Origin: Rutpela maculata
Taxonomy: Eukaryota > Arthropoda > Insecta > Coleoptera > Cerambycidae
Assembly (NCBI GenBank): GCA_936432065.2
Contig: OW386287.2
Coordinates: 96,161,591 to 96,225,590, forward strand
Reading direction: 5' to 3'
Length of the DNA stretch: 64,000 nt
Below, in pieces: positions 41,011-53,598 of the stretch; position 1 is the stretch's first letter, and the number at the start of each line of letters is the position of its first letter. Below the pieces are notes generated by a model. The model was not told where the DNA came from, ran no database searches, and saw only the letters and a list, made by a program, of their open reading frames with translations. The position numbers and the translations under genes are program-made.

Positions 41011-43619
41011 TTTATTATCATGAAGAGGTAAGTAATTGATGGCTTTATAAAATATATGTTAGTTTATGGATAAATTATAATTGTGCCATGATTTGCTTGA
41101 AGGTTATGTTTACAATTTTTCAATTAATTTAATAATAAGTATTTTAATTTTATATCTTATTTTCAAAACGAAATTTAGATATGATTTTCTATTTATTTTT
41201 ATTTTAAGGTTTGTCAATTACACTTTCGGCAGGATAAAATTGAAATTGAGACAAGCGTGTGTACACAGGAAGGGAAAAGACTCACGGCTTCATTACGTCA
41301 CCCCCGTTTGATAGAAGGTTTGCTATACTAATTAATACTTAACTTCTTTTTAGTTAATTTTCTTTCTATCATGTGCGGTACCTAGTCAGTTTTCAAATTG
41401 TGTTCAGTATATGTCGAAGCCAAATAATATCCATCGGGAATATATATCCTACAGATGGTTTTGATTATACTGTTTTTCTAGGTTTGGCAGGTTATATCTA
41501 TACGTTGATAGTGGTGATTGATTTGTTGGAATTTTCAGCAGACAGATGAGATAGTTTTTCAAATTAAAAAGAAAACTGAAGTCAACATACATCTATTTTT
41601 ATTATGGACAAGTGAGTATATATATTACATAACATTAGAATTACTTGCTATAGCTTTCCCACATTTGATTAATAATTTTTATTATGTTTACAAAACACAC
41701 GTGAAAAATTTTCAAACATTAGTCTTTTATCATGCCATTGAAAATTAATGACCATTACCCTATATTTTTTTTAATTCCAAAATGAGGGTATAATATGCAC
41801 GAATATACAAGTAGGTACTTTAATTTAGACCCTCCAAGTGTTGTTTTCGAGGTGTTTTTTTTTATTTCGGATTTTACAATGGCCGGATCTACACTTGTGT
41901 ATTGTATATTAAATTAAATTCTTTATTACCCATTATGTGATACATTACATGCATATTTGGTCAAAACTAATACAAAAGTAGTAAATGTGGGTAACATATT
42001 ATAAGTATAGGTCATATAAATTGTAAATATTAAAAAAAGGTACAACACGGACAGTACGAATGTATATATTATAAGGTACAAAATATATTAAAATCACAAT
42101 ATGCATATTAAACAATTCCTAATTGTTTGAAATTTTGTTGCATAACATTAAAACAAATATTCTGAATCGTACTGCTTTGAACCTGTAATATAGACTACCT
42201 ATTAGGTTTAAATGAACGTGTTCACGTTTTTTTTAATTTTAAGGATTTAAGTCCTGGAGAATAAAAATGTAGTTTGTTTTCTATCAGGTCAAAAAATAAA
42301 TAAACTCGGAAATGTTATATAAGAAAACTTGTTTCAGCTGTAATACGAGGAAATCCAATGGGAAATAGGAACTACCATAACAGGTTTGGTACGATCTTTT
42401 GCTAATCGAGAAGAGGAAGAAGATAATTAAAAGCAAAGGAGAACAGAACAGGAGAAGGAATATGAAATGTATTTTATTATGTTCAGAGAACTGCGTTTTG
42501 ATGATTTTGAATGTTAACGTATTGAATAAATTTTAATTTTTTCTTAGTAACTTGGACTAATGGACTCAGTTCTTAAGAAATAATGTGTCAAGACTTCATA
42601 GGAATGTACCGGTTTTCATTTTTTTAGAAGGGGCAAATTTAAAAACCACGTTATATTTATTTAATCAAAATTTCATTTAGACGTTCCCAAGTATGTCAGT
42701 TGACAATTCTAATCAAGCAGTATATGTTATGTGATGCATGTGGTTATTAACGTACATGGGTAATATGTAAAAGAAGTTTTGAATATAAATATGCATATGG
42801 TGGTAAGTTAATTTTTAAACTAGCAAAAAAATTTTAAACAGAAAAATTCTATCTTGAAGGTAATGGGTTGTTACTTATGGCCTAATTAAGTTGCAGGTGT
42901 CTCATATCGTTATGTTCAAATTTTGGGAGCATAGACTTAATTGTAAGATTAAAAAACAAAAGTGGTAGTGCGATTTTTATTCGTTTCGAAGTTACAGGCC
43001 TATTCAGTTTATGAACAGGAAATAAATTAAAAAAAACTTAGTCATGTGGAAATAAATGACAAAAAACGAACCATTTGACCACGGATGACAGATGCTTTTT
43101 TTGTATTTACTGGTCAAAAATTTTATAGTCCTATAACTTTCATGTCTCGAAAACATTGCTATTATGAAAAAATTTTAAAAATGAGTAAGGTTTTAATGTC
43201 GTCCTCTGTATGTGCACTATTATTAACTTGTTATTTTTAGTTGCATTGGTTGATTCACAAGTATTGTAGATTGGTTTGCAGATTATAATGTTGAAAGCAA
43301 AAAATTTAAATGTAGCATATTTCTTTTGCATGGGTCATCCTCTATGTTTTCAGATATTTCCAAAAAAAATTGTTTTAAATACTGAACAAAAAGAGTATAA
43401 TAATCCGAACAATAGAAACATTATGACAGTTTTTTAAATTTAGAAATATAATTTTCAGTGTGTCAAAATGAACACCTTATTTTTGTTCCGATTTTAATCT
43501 TCCGAAATATTTGAAAATATACGAGGCATTTCATTTTAAATATTAGTTAATTTCTAACTTTAGCTGATTTGTGGTATGTATAAATATACATACGTGTGTG
43601 TGTGTCTCTGTCTATGGAG
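41011..43619. other. 2.6 kb of AT-rich DNA without recognised gene
   Basis: Only short ORFs, none with family motifs. It contains AT-rich low complexity. No long inverted repeat noticed. Confidence 0.4.
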
Positions 43620-44236
43620 GATCTAGTCTCTCGACTCTAATAGGCTTCTAGAGGAGCCATGGTTGCTTGAACAACATTTCGACAGAATCGTCATCTTTAG
43701 GTTCTCGCTGGTAGCTGCTTACTACGGACCATCGTTACATGAACTGAGAATTTCTGAACTAAGTCAGTTCAAATAAAGAGAAACCTCAGTAGAGTAAACA
43801 GCTAAATGTCTTTGGTCACGCAATTGATGTACATTGGCGTTACATCGGTCTATGCTTAAATAACTGAATCGTCCAGATTACTTTTGAAAGTCAAACCTGC
43901 ATTGCACCATGCACTACCTAGGAAGCTCCTATATAGCTGTTTACCCATAGAGCAGGGGACATGGTTGCTTAAACAACGTTTTTACATATGCCATCTTTAG
44001 GTTCTCACTGATATATCAGTGAGAACCTAAAGATGGCATATGTAATTCTGTCGAAACATTGTTTAAGCAACCATGTCCCCTGCTCCAGGGATAAACTGCT
44101 GTAGGAGCTTCCTAGGTGGTCCATGGTGCAATGCAGTCTGACTTTCAAAAGTAATCTGGACGATTCAGTTATTTAAGCATAGACCGATGTAATGCCAATG
44201 TACATCATTTGTGTGACCAACGACATTTCACTGTAG
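43620..44236. repeat. Spacerless palindrome with an extra partial copy upstream
   Basis: The arms 43800-44013 and 44014-44235 are inverted copies with no spacer. The central 64 bp (43982-44045) are perfectly palindromic, with CACTGATATATCAGTG in the centre. Outer landmarks: GTACATTGGCGTTACATCGG versus CCGATGTAATGCCAATGTAC. A third, diverged copy of the inner part (CATGGTTGCTTGAACAAC, CATCTTTAGGTTCTCGCTGG) lies at 43655-43720. Confidence 0.93.
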
Positions 44237-44814
44237 GCGAACCTTATTTAAACATTATGTGATAGTACGTAAGTCCAGCATTGGTAGTCAATCGTTACTT
44301 CTTCGAAAAATACAGAACAACGGCATCTTGCCTGAAGAGGACCATTAAGTTTGATGGGTTTAAGTCGGAATTTAACGTCGGGCCGCTTAAGTCGTAAAAA
44401 TAGCGGCCGCCGGCGCATTTTGATTCTGGAGATGCATTGGAAGCCAGCATTGTACCAACGTTTCGTTTTCCGGCAAGGGGTTATTCCCCCGACAGTGGCC
44501 CAATGTAAATGTGTTTGTTGGGTACCTAGTAGTATAACGCGCGTGTATCAACTGTTGGATACGATCTCAAGCGTCATCTACAGGGACCTAATGAAAGTAA
44601 TGAATTTTTAACCCGTGCAGATGAGACCTCTATGCAGACTTCATTTGAACTAGTGGTTATCGAGACAGGAACGGATTAAGGTTTCTTCAGGTGACTGTGT
44701 GCAAGCCAGGGCACAGAAGATTGTTTAGTCTTCTGTGGCCAGGCTATACCGTGCGTGGGGTCATAGGGAGTTAAATTACAACATCGCGCGTGTCAGCTGG
44801 CTGAAATGAAATAA
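44237..44814. other. Spacer, GC-richer than surroundings
   Basis: Contains an 86-codon plus ORF (44351-44611) with no motif recognised, and a GCGGCCGCCGGCG GC-rich spot near 44402. No supported gene. Confidence 0.35.
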
Positions 44815-45938
44815 CAGCAGCCAGATTCCGAACTCACGATACGATTACGATACGATTGACGATACGACACCAAGTTGAACGTGACGATTACAGCGGTTCC
44901 TATATGGTATCGTCGGTCAACATAGGAATTTGGTAGTCATTTTACATTTTAAGAAATAAGAAAATTTTTGAAGTAGCGGGACGAGTTTTGCTTACACCTA
45001 CCTAAACTATATTTTTTGTATTTTTGTGTGGTTTCATTTTATTGAAGTATTTTTGTTTTGTTTGGAGATATATCGACTACTATTAATAATGCTTTCAATT
45101 GTCACTGCTGGAATCTGGAATGGCCAGAAGAATTCGAAGAGCTGCTAATGTACGGCTGATACGTGAAAGAACAAGAATCTGAAATAAAATTTGATTCGTT
45201 TGAAACCTTAATTAGTGACCTCCGCATTTTGACCTCTACCACTCCTACCAGATAGGAGATTTATAGAATAATTTAGGTTGAACAAACCGTTAGCGAGAAA
45301 ATTTAATTTTGGTACAAAATTCACTTAGATGACAGGATTTTGAGTTTCAATTTTAGCCTCCAAAAAAATCGAAGTAGGCATCAGTGTGATGGCGCAGTAA
45401 ACAAAATGTCACAGTTTAATATTATGGACAGAGGAAAGTTGATTGCTCTTTCCTGTCTTGGGAACGTAGCAAAACTAACAAAGACAAGTACAATATTGAA
45501 ATGAAATAGCCAATCCCCATAATCGAACGACTGACGACAACTCAAATGCAGTCGTTGAAATATAGACTATCCGCAATACAGTAGACGATTGTCTTCTACG
45601 ACCATAGAGCGTCAGAATCGACTATCCGTCGCAGAGAGGAATTATGGCGATAATGCGCGCTTAGTAGTCATTTTGAAGAACTAAAATTTTTGTTGGTTCA
45701 GAATTGAAAACTCCATATTTATCCTTACCCCAAATAAAATTATTTAGAGCAAGGATAATCAGAGGTAACCCCACAAGATTGACAAATCGCAAAATATGGT
45801 GTTTTCAATTTTGAGCCAACAAAAATTTTAGTTCTTCAAATGATTACTACGCGCGCATTATCGCGACAATTCCTCTCTGCGCCCGTGGTGTCGGATCGTC
45901 AATCGTGATCGTATCGTGAGTTCGGAATCCGCCTGCTG
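44815..45938. mobile_element. TIR element with GATTCCGAACTCACGATACG ends
   Basis: Left TIR (44815-44872) and right TIR (about 45885-45938) share CAGCAG, GATTCCGAACTCACGATACG, ACGATTGACGAT and CGACACC in inverted orientation, about 50 bp. An internal inverted repeat (45622-45725 against 45780-45892, with TAATGCGCGC and GAACTAAAATTTTTGTTGG) adds a second hairpin. No transposase. Confidence 0.82.
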
Positions 45939-46585
45939 AGCTGGGATCTCCGCTCGACGGAGGAATTTACGGCAGCAGTGTTGTCATATCTTTCGCGCTA
46001 CGTGAATATACATGCCTAATGGAAATTACACGCACGGTACCTATTAAATACACCGTTGTGCAAGCTAAATGAAAATGCGTAATCCGACATTTAAAATAAC
46101 GAAAACAAATATTACTTTGCTAAATGTCACTAAATTTAGTGATATTTAACAAAGTAATTTTTGGTTCGTTATTTTTACAAGGGAATTATTTATTACATTT
46201 CTACGAATAAAAATTGTTTTATCGCGTCTTAAAGTTTTTAAAATTTTATGACTAAAATATAAAAGTGCATCTAACTACTATTCAATTTACTAAATTTGAA
46301 TATTTTATATTATGCCAATAAGTTGTAATAAACCGATTATTTCAATGACAACAATTCTAATTGGTGGGCGGCACGTCAAAGGGTTCCAGCAGGTAGAATT
46401 CTTAGTAGCTGGAAATTTACTACACATTTTATTACGTTCAAGGACATATTTACAACCGAGGCGAAAACTTTAATGTGTTCCCATAATTTTGTTAAAAGGT
46501 TCTTGCTGTTTAATTCGAAATTAATAATGTGGTTACGTTTTAAAATAATAAACAGGTACTTAATTTTAAAATTTAAACAATATCC
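45939..46585. other. Spacer without recognised gene
   Basis: AT-rich. A short perfect-looking inverted pair (TACTTTGCTAAATGTCAC / ATATTTAACAAAGTA at about 46112-46160) flanks an AAATTTAGTGA spacer. No gene. Confidence 0.35.
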
Positions 46586-47345
46586 ACCCAGCAAACATAA
46601 ATATATAGCATATACGTAAATGCTACGTAAACTAAGTTTTGCAGAAGTAACGTGCTATGTAAAATGTGACGCATAATCATATGTGCATACTCTGCGAAAT
46701 GTTAGCAACATGTGCATATGATTTTTACATAGTGAAGAGGTAACACTGTGACCTCACGGTATGGAACAAATGACGTAGCATATATGTATATTCAACCACT
46801 TGCTATGTAAAGCATACGTAACTAATTTTATCTCTTTACGATGTAGCATATATGTATATTCAACCACTTGATAGTAGCATGTATATATTTTATCTACCTA
46901 CCGTATGTTCAAAATAGCATATCCCAGCACTTTTTAAATATTGATACTACACAATTGGATTTTTACAGAAAAATATATTTCTTTAGAAAATTACCGAAGT
47001 TGACACCAAGTTTTATTTTTAAGTCGGATACCTTATTTAGAGAGCCGAGTAGTTTTATATTTTGAATGATATTTTTTTTTGTAAAAAATGGTTATATTTA
47101 AAATATAAAACTATCTAAGTTTCTAAAAATGTTCAGAGATATTCTACTTAAAAATAAAAGTTGATGTCTCCTTCAGTTATTTCCTAAAGAATATCAATTT
47201 TTCTGGACAATTTATGAGGAATTTATATTCATATATTGAACTCCAAGAATCCAGTTCTCTAGTATCAATATTTAAAAAGTACTATAGGGCGCTATTTTGA
47301 ACATTATGGTAGGTATATAAAACAAATACATGCTACATCAAAAAG
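46586..47345. mobile_element. CCCAGCAAAC foldback with GTAGCATATA repeats
   Basis: The left terminus is CCCAGCAAACATAAATATAT. Direct repeats GTAGCATATATGTATATTCA occur at 46779 and 46853. Inverted arms (about 46868-47045 and 47130-47345) share GTAGCATGTAT, CTACCTACC, GTTCAAAATAGC and CTTTTTAAATATTGATACTA. A related terminus in inverted orientation is at about 60020-60028. Confidence 0.72.
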
Positions 47346-47857
47346 AGATAAAAAGTATATAATGCAACATATGGTTGTCTGATTTGTCAACATATATTAG
47401 GAAAGGCTTAGGAAAGATTCTCGAACTGAATGACAGTTTAAACTAAGTTAATTAGTATCGACAAAGTTTCAATTCCATCTTAATCTCTGCATATCCCAGT
47501 AGGTAAACCAGGCATTAGGCGTTATCCTCGACGTTGTCATCTATATGTTCTTTAGAAAGCAGCTATACGATATTTTTTCTTCTCCAATGATGTATACCCA
47601 CCTACCTACCTTGCCTTGCATACCTAGTAAAGCTCAAATTTCATTTAATTAATTTTAATAACTGTTGATTTAGGAGAGATTAACACTAGTGTCTTTTGTG
47701 TAACTAATCTATATTCAAGTTAACTCAGTATCTACAATAAGTGTTAAGCATTTCTCGGGTCGTTTCTGATTGTACTCGTTCTTTGGTCAGCCTTCGTCAC
47801 TTTGACATTTGCTACTTGAACATCAGTTACACAACCTGTGAAAATAATTGAAATATA
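47346..47857. other. Spacer without recognised gene
   Basis: AT-rich with CTACCTACC runs near 47600. One isolated CATATCCCAGTAGG near 47488 may be a MITE end. No gene. Confidence 0.35.
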
Positions 47858-48558
47858 CGGGGTGCACCATTTAAAACTCCCCAGGCTTGTAATTTTCTTA
47901 TTTTTTAAGGCACCTCAAATTGTAGATATTTTTAAAGTATTTAAAAAAAAATTTTTTTGAAAAAATTGTTAAGAAAGAAATCTTAATTTCCTTGAATATT
48001 TTTTTACGTCACCCTGTACATGAACTGCGTTAATGTGTTCTTATACTTAAAGGTTTTAATTAGCTTGAATTTATATTATTACGTCATATTCGAAATTCTT
48101 TTTGGTTTTAGAGAAAGGAATTAAAAACACTCCAAACTGATTTTTTTTTTAATTACTTTGAAAGGAATGTAAATAATAATTTTATGCTTTATCTGTAAAA
48201 GACATATCACAAACAATATTCAGCGTAATAAAACAGTAACAAAAAATAAAGAAAAATATTTTTAAAAACTAACTTGTATTAAAATGTACTAAGTAGGAAA
48301 TTGCAAATTTTTTATTTTTTAAGTTTTTTTATTTTAATAACATAAATTGGAGCTAATTAAAACCTTTATAAGAAAACAATAACACAGTCCATGTACAGGG
48401 TGAGGTAAAAAAATATTCAAAGAAATTAAGTTTCCTTTCTTAACCATTCAAAAAAAAATCATTCTGTATGGATGTCTACAAGTTGATGTGCCCAACATGG
48501 TCATCGCTACGAAAATAAAAAAGTTACAAGTCTGGGGAGTTTTAAGTGGTGCACCCTG
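47858..48558. mobile_element. CGGGGTGCACC/GGTGCACCCTG palindromic MITE, TA target
   Basis: 701 bp flanked by TA. The outer TIRs pair GGTGCACCATTTAAAACTCC with GGGAGTTTTAAGTGGTGCACC. Further inside, GTCACCCTGTACATGAACTG and TTAAAGGTTTTAATTAGCT have inverted partners (CAGTCCATGTACAGGGTGAG, AGCTAATTAAAACCTTTATA). The whole element is therefore an imperfect palindrome made of nested CAGGGTG ends. Confidence 0.9.
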
Positions 48559-50271
48559 TATAGTGTAGTAAATCTGGTTATATAGCTTGTATCCCTTTAC
48601 TAAATTGTGAAGAAAACTAGATGCAAACTATTTTGATCAATTTGTTAAGTTATTAAACAATTTATGATAGTTTAAATAATAATGTATATATTTTAACAAA
48701 ACTTTACAAAAACACGCTTCCCATGGAATGGAAAATTTGAGGTCGATCCGATGAGTTTCAAAAGTATACTGCTTTAAACTTGAACCGATGTGCTCAAAGT
48801 GCTGTCATTCAATCCGAAAGTCTGCCTCAAAGTTGAGTTTACACTGTTAACACTACTTAAAATCAGATTTGTCTAATCTGCCAGAGATGGTGATTTGGGG
48901 ACTATTGGAGTATTTCAACATAAGAGTATGCAGCATATAACTGCCGAAAAAAGGGAAATGAAAATGCAACTAGGAGTGAATGACTTCACGCAGCGTCTAT
49001 ATTCTTGATTAATTTTAAAGCTTCTAGAGATCTTAGAATATCCTGGTTTTTTGAATTTCGCTCTAAAATTAAGAGATTTTTTTGCAAAATGTAATAAAAA
49101 AATATGCTAAATAAGTCCATTAAATCATCACACCAAATTTCAAGTGGAAATGTTTATAACAACGCCAAAAAAACAATAACAAAGTCGAAAATTGAACCGT
49201 TGACTGTTTAAGTGCATCAAGTCATAGAACAATTTGTTTTAGAATGTAGATTTTTCTCCTACTCTTCAGTGGTGTTAACACAATTTTTTTAAACTATTTA
49301 AAATCATTTTAAATTTTTTATAAAGAATTTTTTTCTCAGAATTAAACAATTAAAAATTATTAGAATGCTTCAAAAGATCACAAAAAAAGAAACAATTTTA
49401 AAAAACGGGGTTTTCTACGCCAATTGGGAGCCGTGAAGCATGAAAAAAAATGCATTTGTTAAATAATTGCCAAAAAATTGTTTTAAAAATTTTATTTTAT
49501 TTATGCAACAAGTGTGTAAAGCAGTACTTTTTTCATGCATAAGTTGTAGACGAGTGCATCAATCTTATGAGAATCCCATGATAAAAGTAGTTTCTTTAAC
49601 AGCCATATAAACAAATTGTTAATTAACGCCACTGAAAGTAAACAATCAACGATTCAATTTTCGAACTTGTTACTGTTTCTTAAGCTTTTTTTGTATAAAT
49701 ATTAAATTATATTATACTATTACATTCACATTTGATATAAGAAAATGTGCGGGATCCTTTACCAAGATGATTTAATTCTACCAGAAGCATATTTTTAATA
49801 ATGACAAATCTTAATTGTCTTAATTTCTTGCAACAAAATTAACCATAAAGGTTCAGACAATTCCAGTTTTCTTCGTAGTTTTATAATGATCAAATTAATT
49901 TTTTTAATGGCGATACAAGCAATATCATTAATCACAAGACAACAAAAAAAAAGGGCTGCGCTTTTGATCAGAACCATCTAATCCTGTTTTTTAACATGTT
50001 GAAACCGATTCTGATATTAAAAAAAAATTTATCAGTTTTTGGTTACCACCCTTTTTATCCCCTAAAAAGGGGCAATGGTTTTGTCCTAAGGTTCTGGTCT
50101 AATTTTTCTGAAATATTGTAATGTGCTGAAGCCAATTTTGGACAAAAGAAAAATTGCAGGAAAATATTAGCCTACTTTACACATACAAAACCTTGAAATA
50201 TATGTACAATACAATAACGAACACAAAGTAGGTGCTATAAGATGTCGGTAAACAATAATCATACCTATGCA
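48559..50271. other. 1.7 kb of AT-rich DNA without recognised gene
   Basis: Only short random-looking ORFs, including a 60-codon minus ORF at 49795-49977. No repeat noticed. Ends in ATGCA, the left side of the provirus target duplication. Confidence 0.4.
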
Positions 50272-50633
50272 TGTTATATAAAATTATACGCTTATTACCA
50301 AGACTTAGTCGTAACAAACCTTCACAGGCATATCATATTACATGATAACGACTTCTCTTATTAATTGCTTATCTTTAAGATATCATATTACACCTTTGTT
50401 TCTCATAACTTGTGCAGACTGCAGAACTGCAATTCCTTTGTTCTATATTTTGCTTACTCAGGTTCTGTATGTTATAAATATGACTAAACACGCTTTGTTG
50501 AATCAGTTATTAAACTCATTTAGAATGAAACACTTCTAATTATTATTATATTCCTTCTCCAAGAGCCAACGTTGGCTCCATTTAATTAAATAAAAGTTTT
50601 TAAAAAGTCATTCATGTGAACCGTGATCTAACA
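50272..50633 (+). repeat. 5' LTR of the errantivirus-like element
   Basis: 362 bp, TGTTATATAAAATTATACGC to GTGATCTAACA. It differs from the 3' LTR at five positions (about 1.4 %). It has a TATA-like TTATATAAAA close to its start and AATAAA near 50588. A 65-codon ORF over it is not a gene. Confidence 0.97.
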
Positions 50634-50634
50634 T

Positions 50635-50652
50635 TGGCGCAGTCGGTAGGAT
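50635..50652 (+). promoter_or_regulatory. Primer binding site, tRNA-Ser type
   Basis: TGGCGCAGTCGGTAGGAT begins one base after the LTR. This is the site type used by the 17.6/297/ZAM group of insect errantiviruses, which prime with tRNA-Ser. Confidence 0.85.
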
Positions 50653-50699
50653 CCGTAAACATCATCAGAACAAGAAGCCTAACTGGTAGTGAAGCGTAA

Positions 50700-51510
50700 G
50701 AATCAATATCGATTTATTTGAATTCCCTACTCAAAATTACGCTTTAACCATTCGCGACGAATTAGCGACGAATTAACTAAATTCACGCAAGCATATGCAG
50801 TCCCGGATAAATCCGCAAAATCTGTCGTAAATACTTTGTTGTTATATTTCCAACATTGTGGTACCCCATTAAGAATCCATTGCGATTACGGTGGCGAATT
50901 TGACAACCGCTTGCTCAAAGATCTTTGCACCCTCTACGACATAAAATTAACTTATTCAAGCGTAGGACATCCCCAATCGAACGGATCCATAGAAAGATTT
51001 CATGCTACTTTAGCCGAAATGATAAGAATCCACAAAACTGAAAACCCAAACGAACATCCTTTCACGATTTTACCATATGCGGTAATATGCTACAATAATT
51101 CGGTCAATAAGACACATGGTTTTACTCCATATGAACTTATATTTGGACATACGTCTAACAGACCACCTGAAACCTTATATAACCAGAAAGAACTAATAAC
51201 TAAATATGTCAGAGATTTGAACAATAGAATATACCACTATTATAAAATAGCCCGTAATCGAACACAAGCTCAAAAGGAGAAAGCGAAAGTTCGCTTTGAC
51301 AGAAATGTTCCCCAGAAACGATCTGAGTACAAAATAGGTGACTTAGTTTATGTAAAAGAATCACAAATTAAGAACAAACTACAAAATAAATTTAACGGTC
51401 CCTTTAAAATAAAAGAAATTTTTCAAAATTCTGCTACCTTATTAAATCTCGGAACAAAACAAGAAACTAAAGTAAATTTTAATAGAATGAAACCATATAC
51501 TGAAAATTAA
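50700..51510 (+). pseudogene. Errantivirus integrase, distal part
   Basis: The frame that ends at 51510 carries the integrase core from the KFTQAYAVPDKS segment onward, the second catalytic Asp (CDYGGEF), the catalytic Glu (SNGSIERFHATL), and a C-terminal region with KIGDLVYVKE and FNGPFKIKEI. The HHCC finger and first catalytic Asp are absent because of the upstream deletion. An 11-bp direct duplication (GCGACGAATTA at 50754-50764 and 50765-50775) shifts the frame just before this segment. The stop is followed by the presumed env splice acceptor. Confidence 0.9.
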
Positions 51511-51522
51511 ATTTATTTTCAG

Positions 51523-52288
51523 GTTTCTCCTGCTATTCGGATCAGCACTCTGTCAATACAAAATTACCCCGATCAATAACACTGTTGGTGTATACTATCA
51601 CCAAGACACGGACATCGTGGTGACAAATGACAAATGGACTCTGCTAGTGCATAAAAATATTTCATCCCTCAAACTAGCTTTTGACAAAAATCAAAATAAT
51701 TTAGACAGAATCTTGAACACCCTCGATGGTGCTGACCAAAAATCAATCCTGTTTAGAAGCGAAGTCAAAACAGAGTTTAACCTTTTAATGCAAATAGCTA
51801 GTTCGATAAAAACGAAATTTGACGAAGTCTTTTCAGACACAAAGAGATATAAACGCGAAATACTTAACGGTTTCGGAACAATATTCAAATCAATTACCGG
51901 AAACTTAGACGCCGAAGATGGCGAGTACTACACTAACTGTATAAATAAATTAAATAATGACGAACATCAATTAGAAAACTTAATCAAAAATCAAACCTCA
52001 GTTACAACTTCTGTTATCAAAAATTTCAACTCAACTATACAAAAATTACAAATTGATGAGGAAACATTTAACAAAGACATCAAAGAAATCGAGCACACAA
52101 TTCAAACCATGACTCAAACGATCCAAGCTGCCGAAATAAAATTAAAATTTCTATATATTTCCGAACAACTAATGGCCAGCTATTTGTATATCGAAGACAA
52201 TCTAAACGATATTTTAAATTCAATAACATTCGCCAGATTAGGAATTATTCATTCATCAATCATAACACCTGATCACTTAGTAACGGCG
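51523..52288 (+). pseudogene. env: Errantivirus env, piece 1 (signal region, cleavage site, fusion region)
   Basis: After TTTATTTTCAG (ending 51522), a typical splice acceptor, the env frame opens without an ATG, as in errantiviruses where env comes from a spliced message. The first residues are hydrophobic (FLLLFGSALC), consistent with a signal peptide. A furin-type site (RYKRE, about 51845-51860) precedes a Gly/Phe-containing fusion-peptide-like stretch. Coiled-coil-rich sequence follows. This matches the baculovirus F-like envelope family. The frame is cut by the LINE at 52289. Confidence 0.88.
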
Positions 52289-52371
52289 TTTTTTTTTTTT
52301 TTTTCCTTATGGGTTGCGGTGCCGAGGCCCCGCTGTACTGAAGCTTAAGCTTTTTGTACCCCATAGTCTCG

Positions 52372-53598
52372 TTATCCCATTAATCCCGTTCCTCTCCAAA
52401 AGGAGAGTATACGGTCAATGGGAGCTCTAGCGATTTCTTCCGGGGTCACGGTTAGTCCCCCGAAGTATGAAAACCTCCCAGCCACCATGGCTGGGCATTC
52501 ACATAGTATGTGGTGAGGGGTTTCTTCATCCTCACCACACATCCTGCATTCTGGATTGTCCTTCACACCTATGTTGGTGAGGTGTCTGTTCAGTGTGCAG
52601 TGTCCTGTTAGAATTCCCACTGCACATCTCAGCTGTTTTCTGCTCAGCTTTAGCAGTTCGTTAGTCTTTGTCTTGGATGGCCCGCCGGTGATGAACATAC
52701 GTGACTGTCTCATCCCCGGCGCGCCGGTCCAATACAAGATGTGTTTCTGACTCAATAGTTCCTTTACCATTCCTCTTGCGGTATTGTATGATATCCCGCA
52801 GGATGGCTCCGGTCCTATCAAGGCTGTTTCTGCGCCTTCTTTGGCCAGCTTATCTGCTTTTTCGTTGCCTTCATTTCCCTGGTGTCCTCGCGTCCACTCC
52901 AGTTGTATACTGTTGTGTTCCGCCAGTTTCACCAGGGATTCAAGGCAGTCTTTTACCGTTTTGGAACGTATCTCTACTGCATTCAGAGCTTTAATAGCTG
53001 CTTGACTGTCAGTGATGATGCGGATTCTTTTGTCAGTATATGACCCCCGGATCATTTCTTGTGCACAGATTTCTATAGCTGTAACTTCTGCTTGGAACAC
53101 CGTTGCGGTACTGCCCAGGTTTAGACTGATGTCTGTCCCTGGTTGGTCCCCCGTAACACCTGCTCCAGTACTTCTTGACGTTTTAGATCCGTCAGTATAC
53201 CATATGGTATCATTTGGATGTCTTCGCACTTGCCTTGTTCCTTCCTCTTCCCTATCGGGTATGTATACCCTGAAGGTCTTTGTGAAGTTGTGGCTTGTGC
53301 TGATTCTATCTGACTGCATATCTAGTAGTCGATTTTTTCTTATTTGTTGGAATATTTCGGTGTGGTATCCTATTCTTGGAATGGTCCCATGTCCGTTTAT
53401 TTTCAGCCTGTACGCTGCCAACAGTGCCTCACTTTCCACTACTAGTTGTAGTGGGGGCAGGCAAAGTAGCGCTTCCATGGCTGCGGTAGGCGTTGTTGAC
53501 ATTGCTCCCGTTATGGCTAGACAAGCCAGTCTTTGTACTTTCCGTAGTTTTCTCATTGCCTCCCCTTTTCCGGCTTTATGCCACCAGATAGGAGGCAT
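52372..53598 (-). pseudogene. LINE ORF2 distal part: RNase H and zinc-knuckle-like C-terminus
   Basis: 408 residues. An RNase H domain lies at about 130-265, with WYTDGSK (first Asp), AEVTAIEI (Glu), ITDSQAAIKAL (Asp) and WTRGHQGNEGNEKADKLA (closing His/Asp motif). The C-terminus has CRMCGEDEETPHHILCECP, a CCHC-type cysteine/histidine motif typical of R1/LOA/I-type elements. The N-terminal 30 residues (KVQRLACLAITGAMSTTP) are the end of the RT thumb. It is one frame away from the RT ORF. Confidence 0.93.

Noticed and set aside
44351..44611. 86-codon ORF
   Set aside because: No motif, no context; GC-richer patch only.
50342..50539. 65-codon ORF, with a twin at 58978-59175
   Set aside because: Lies within the LTRs; duplicated only because the LTR is.
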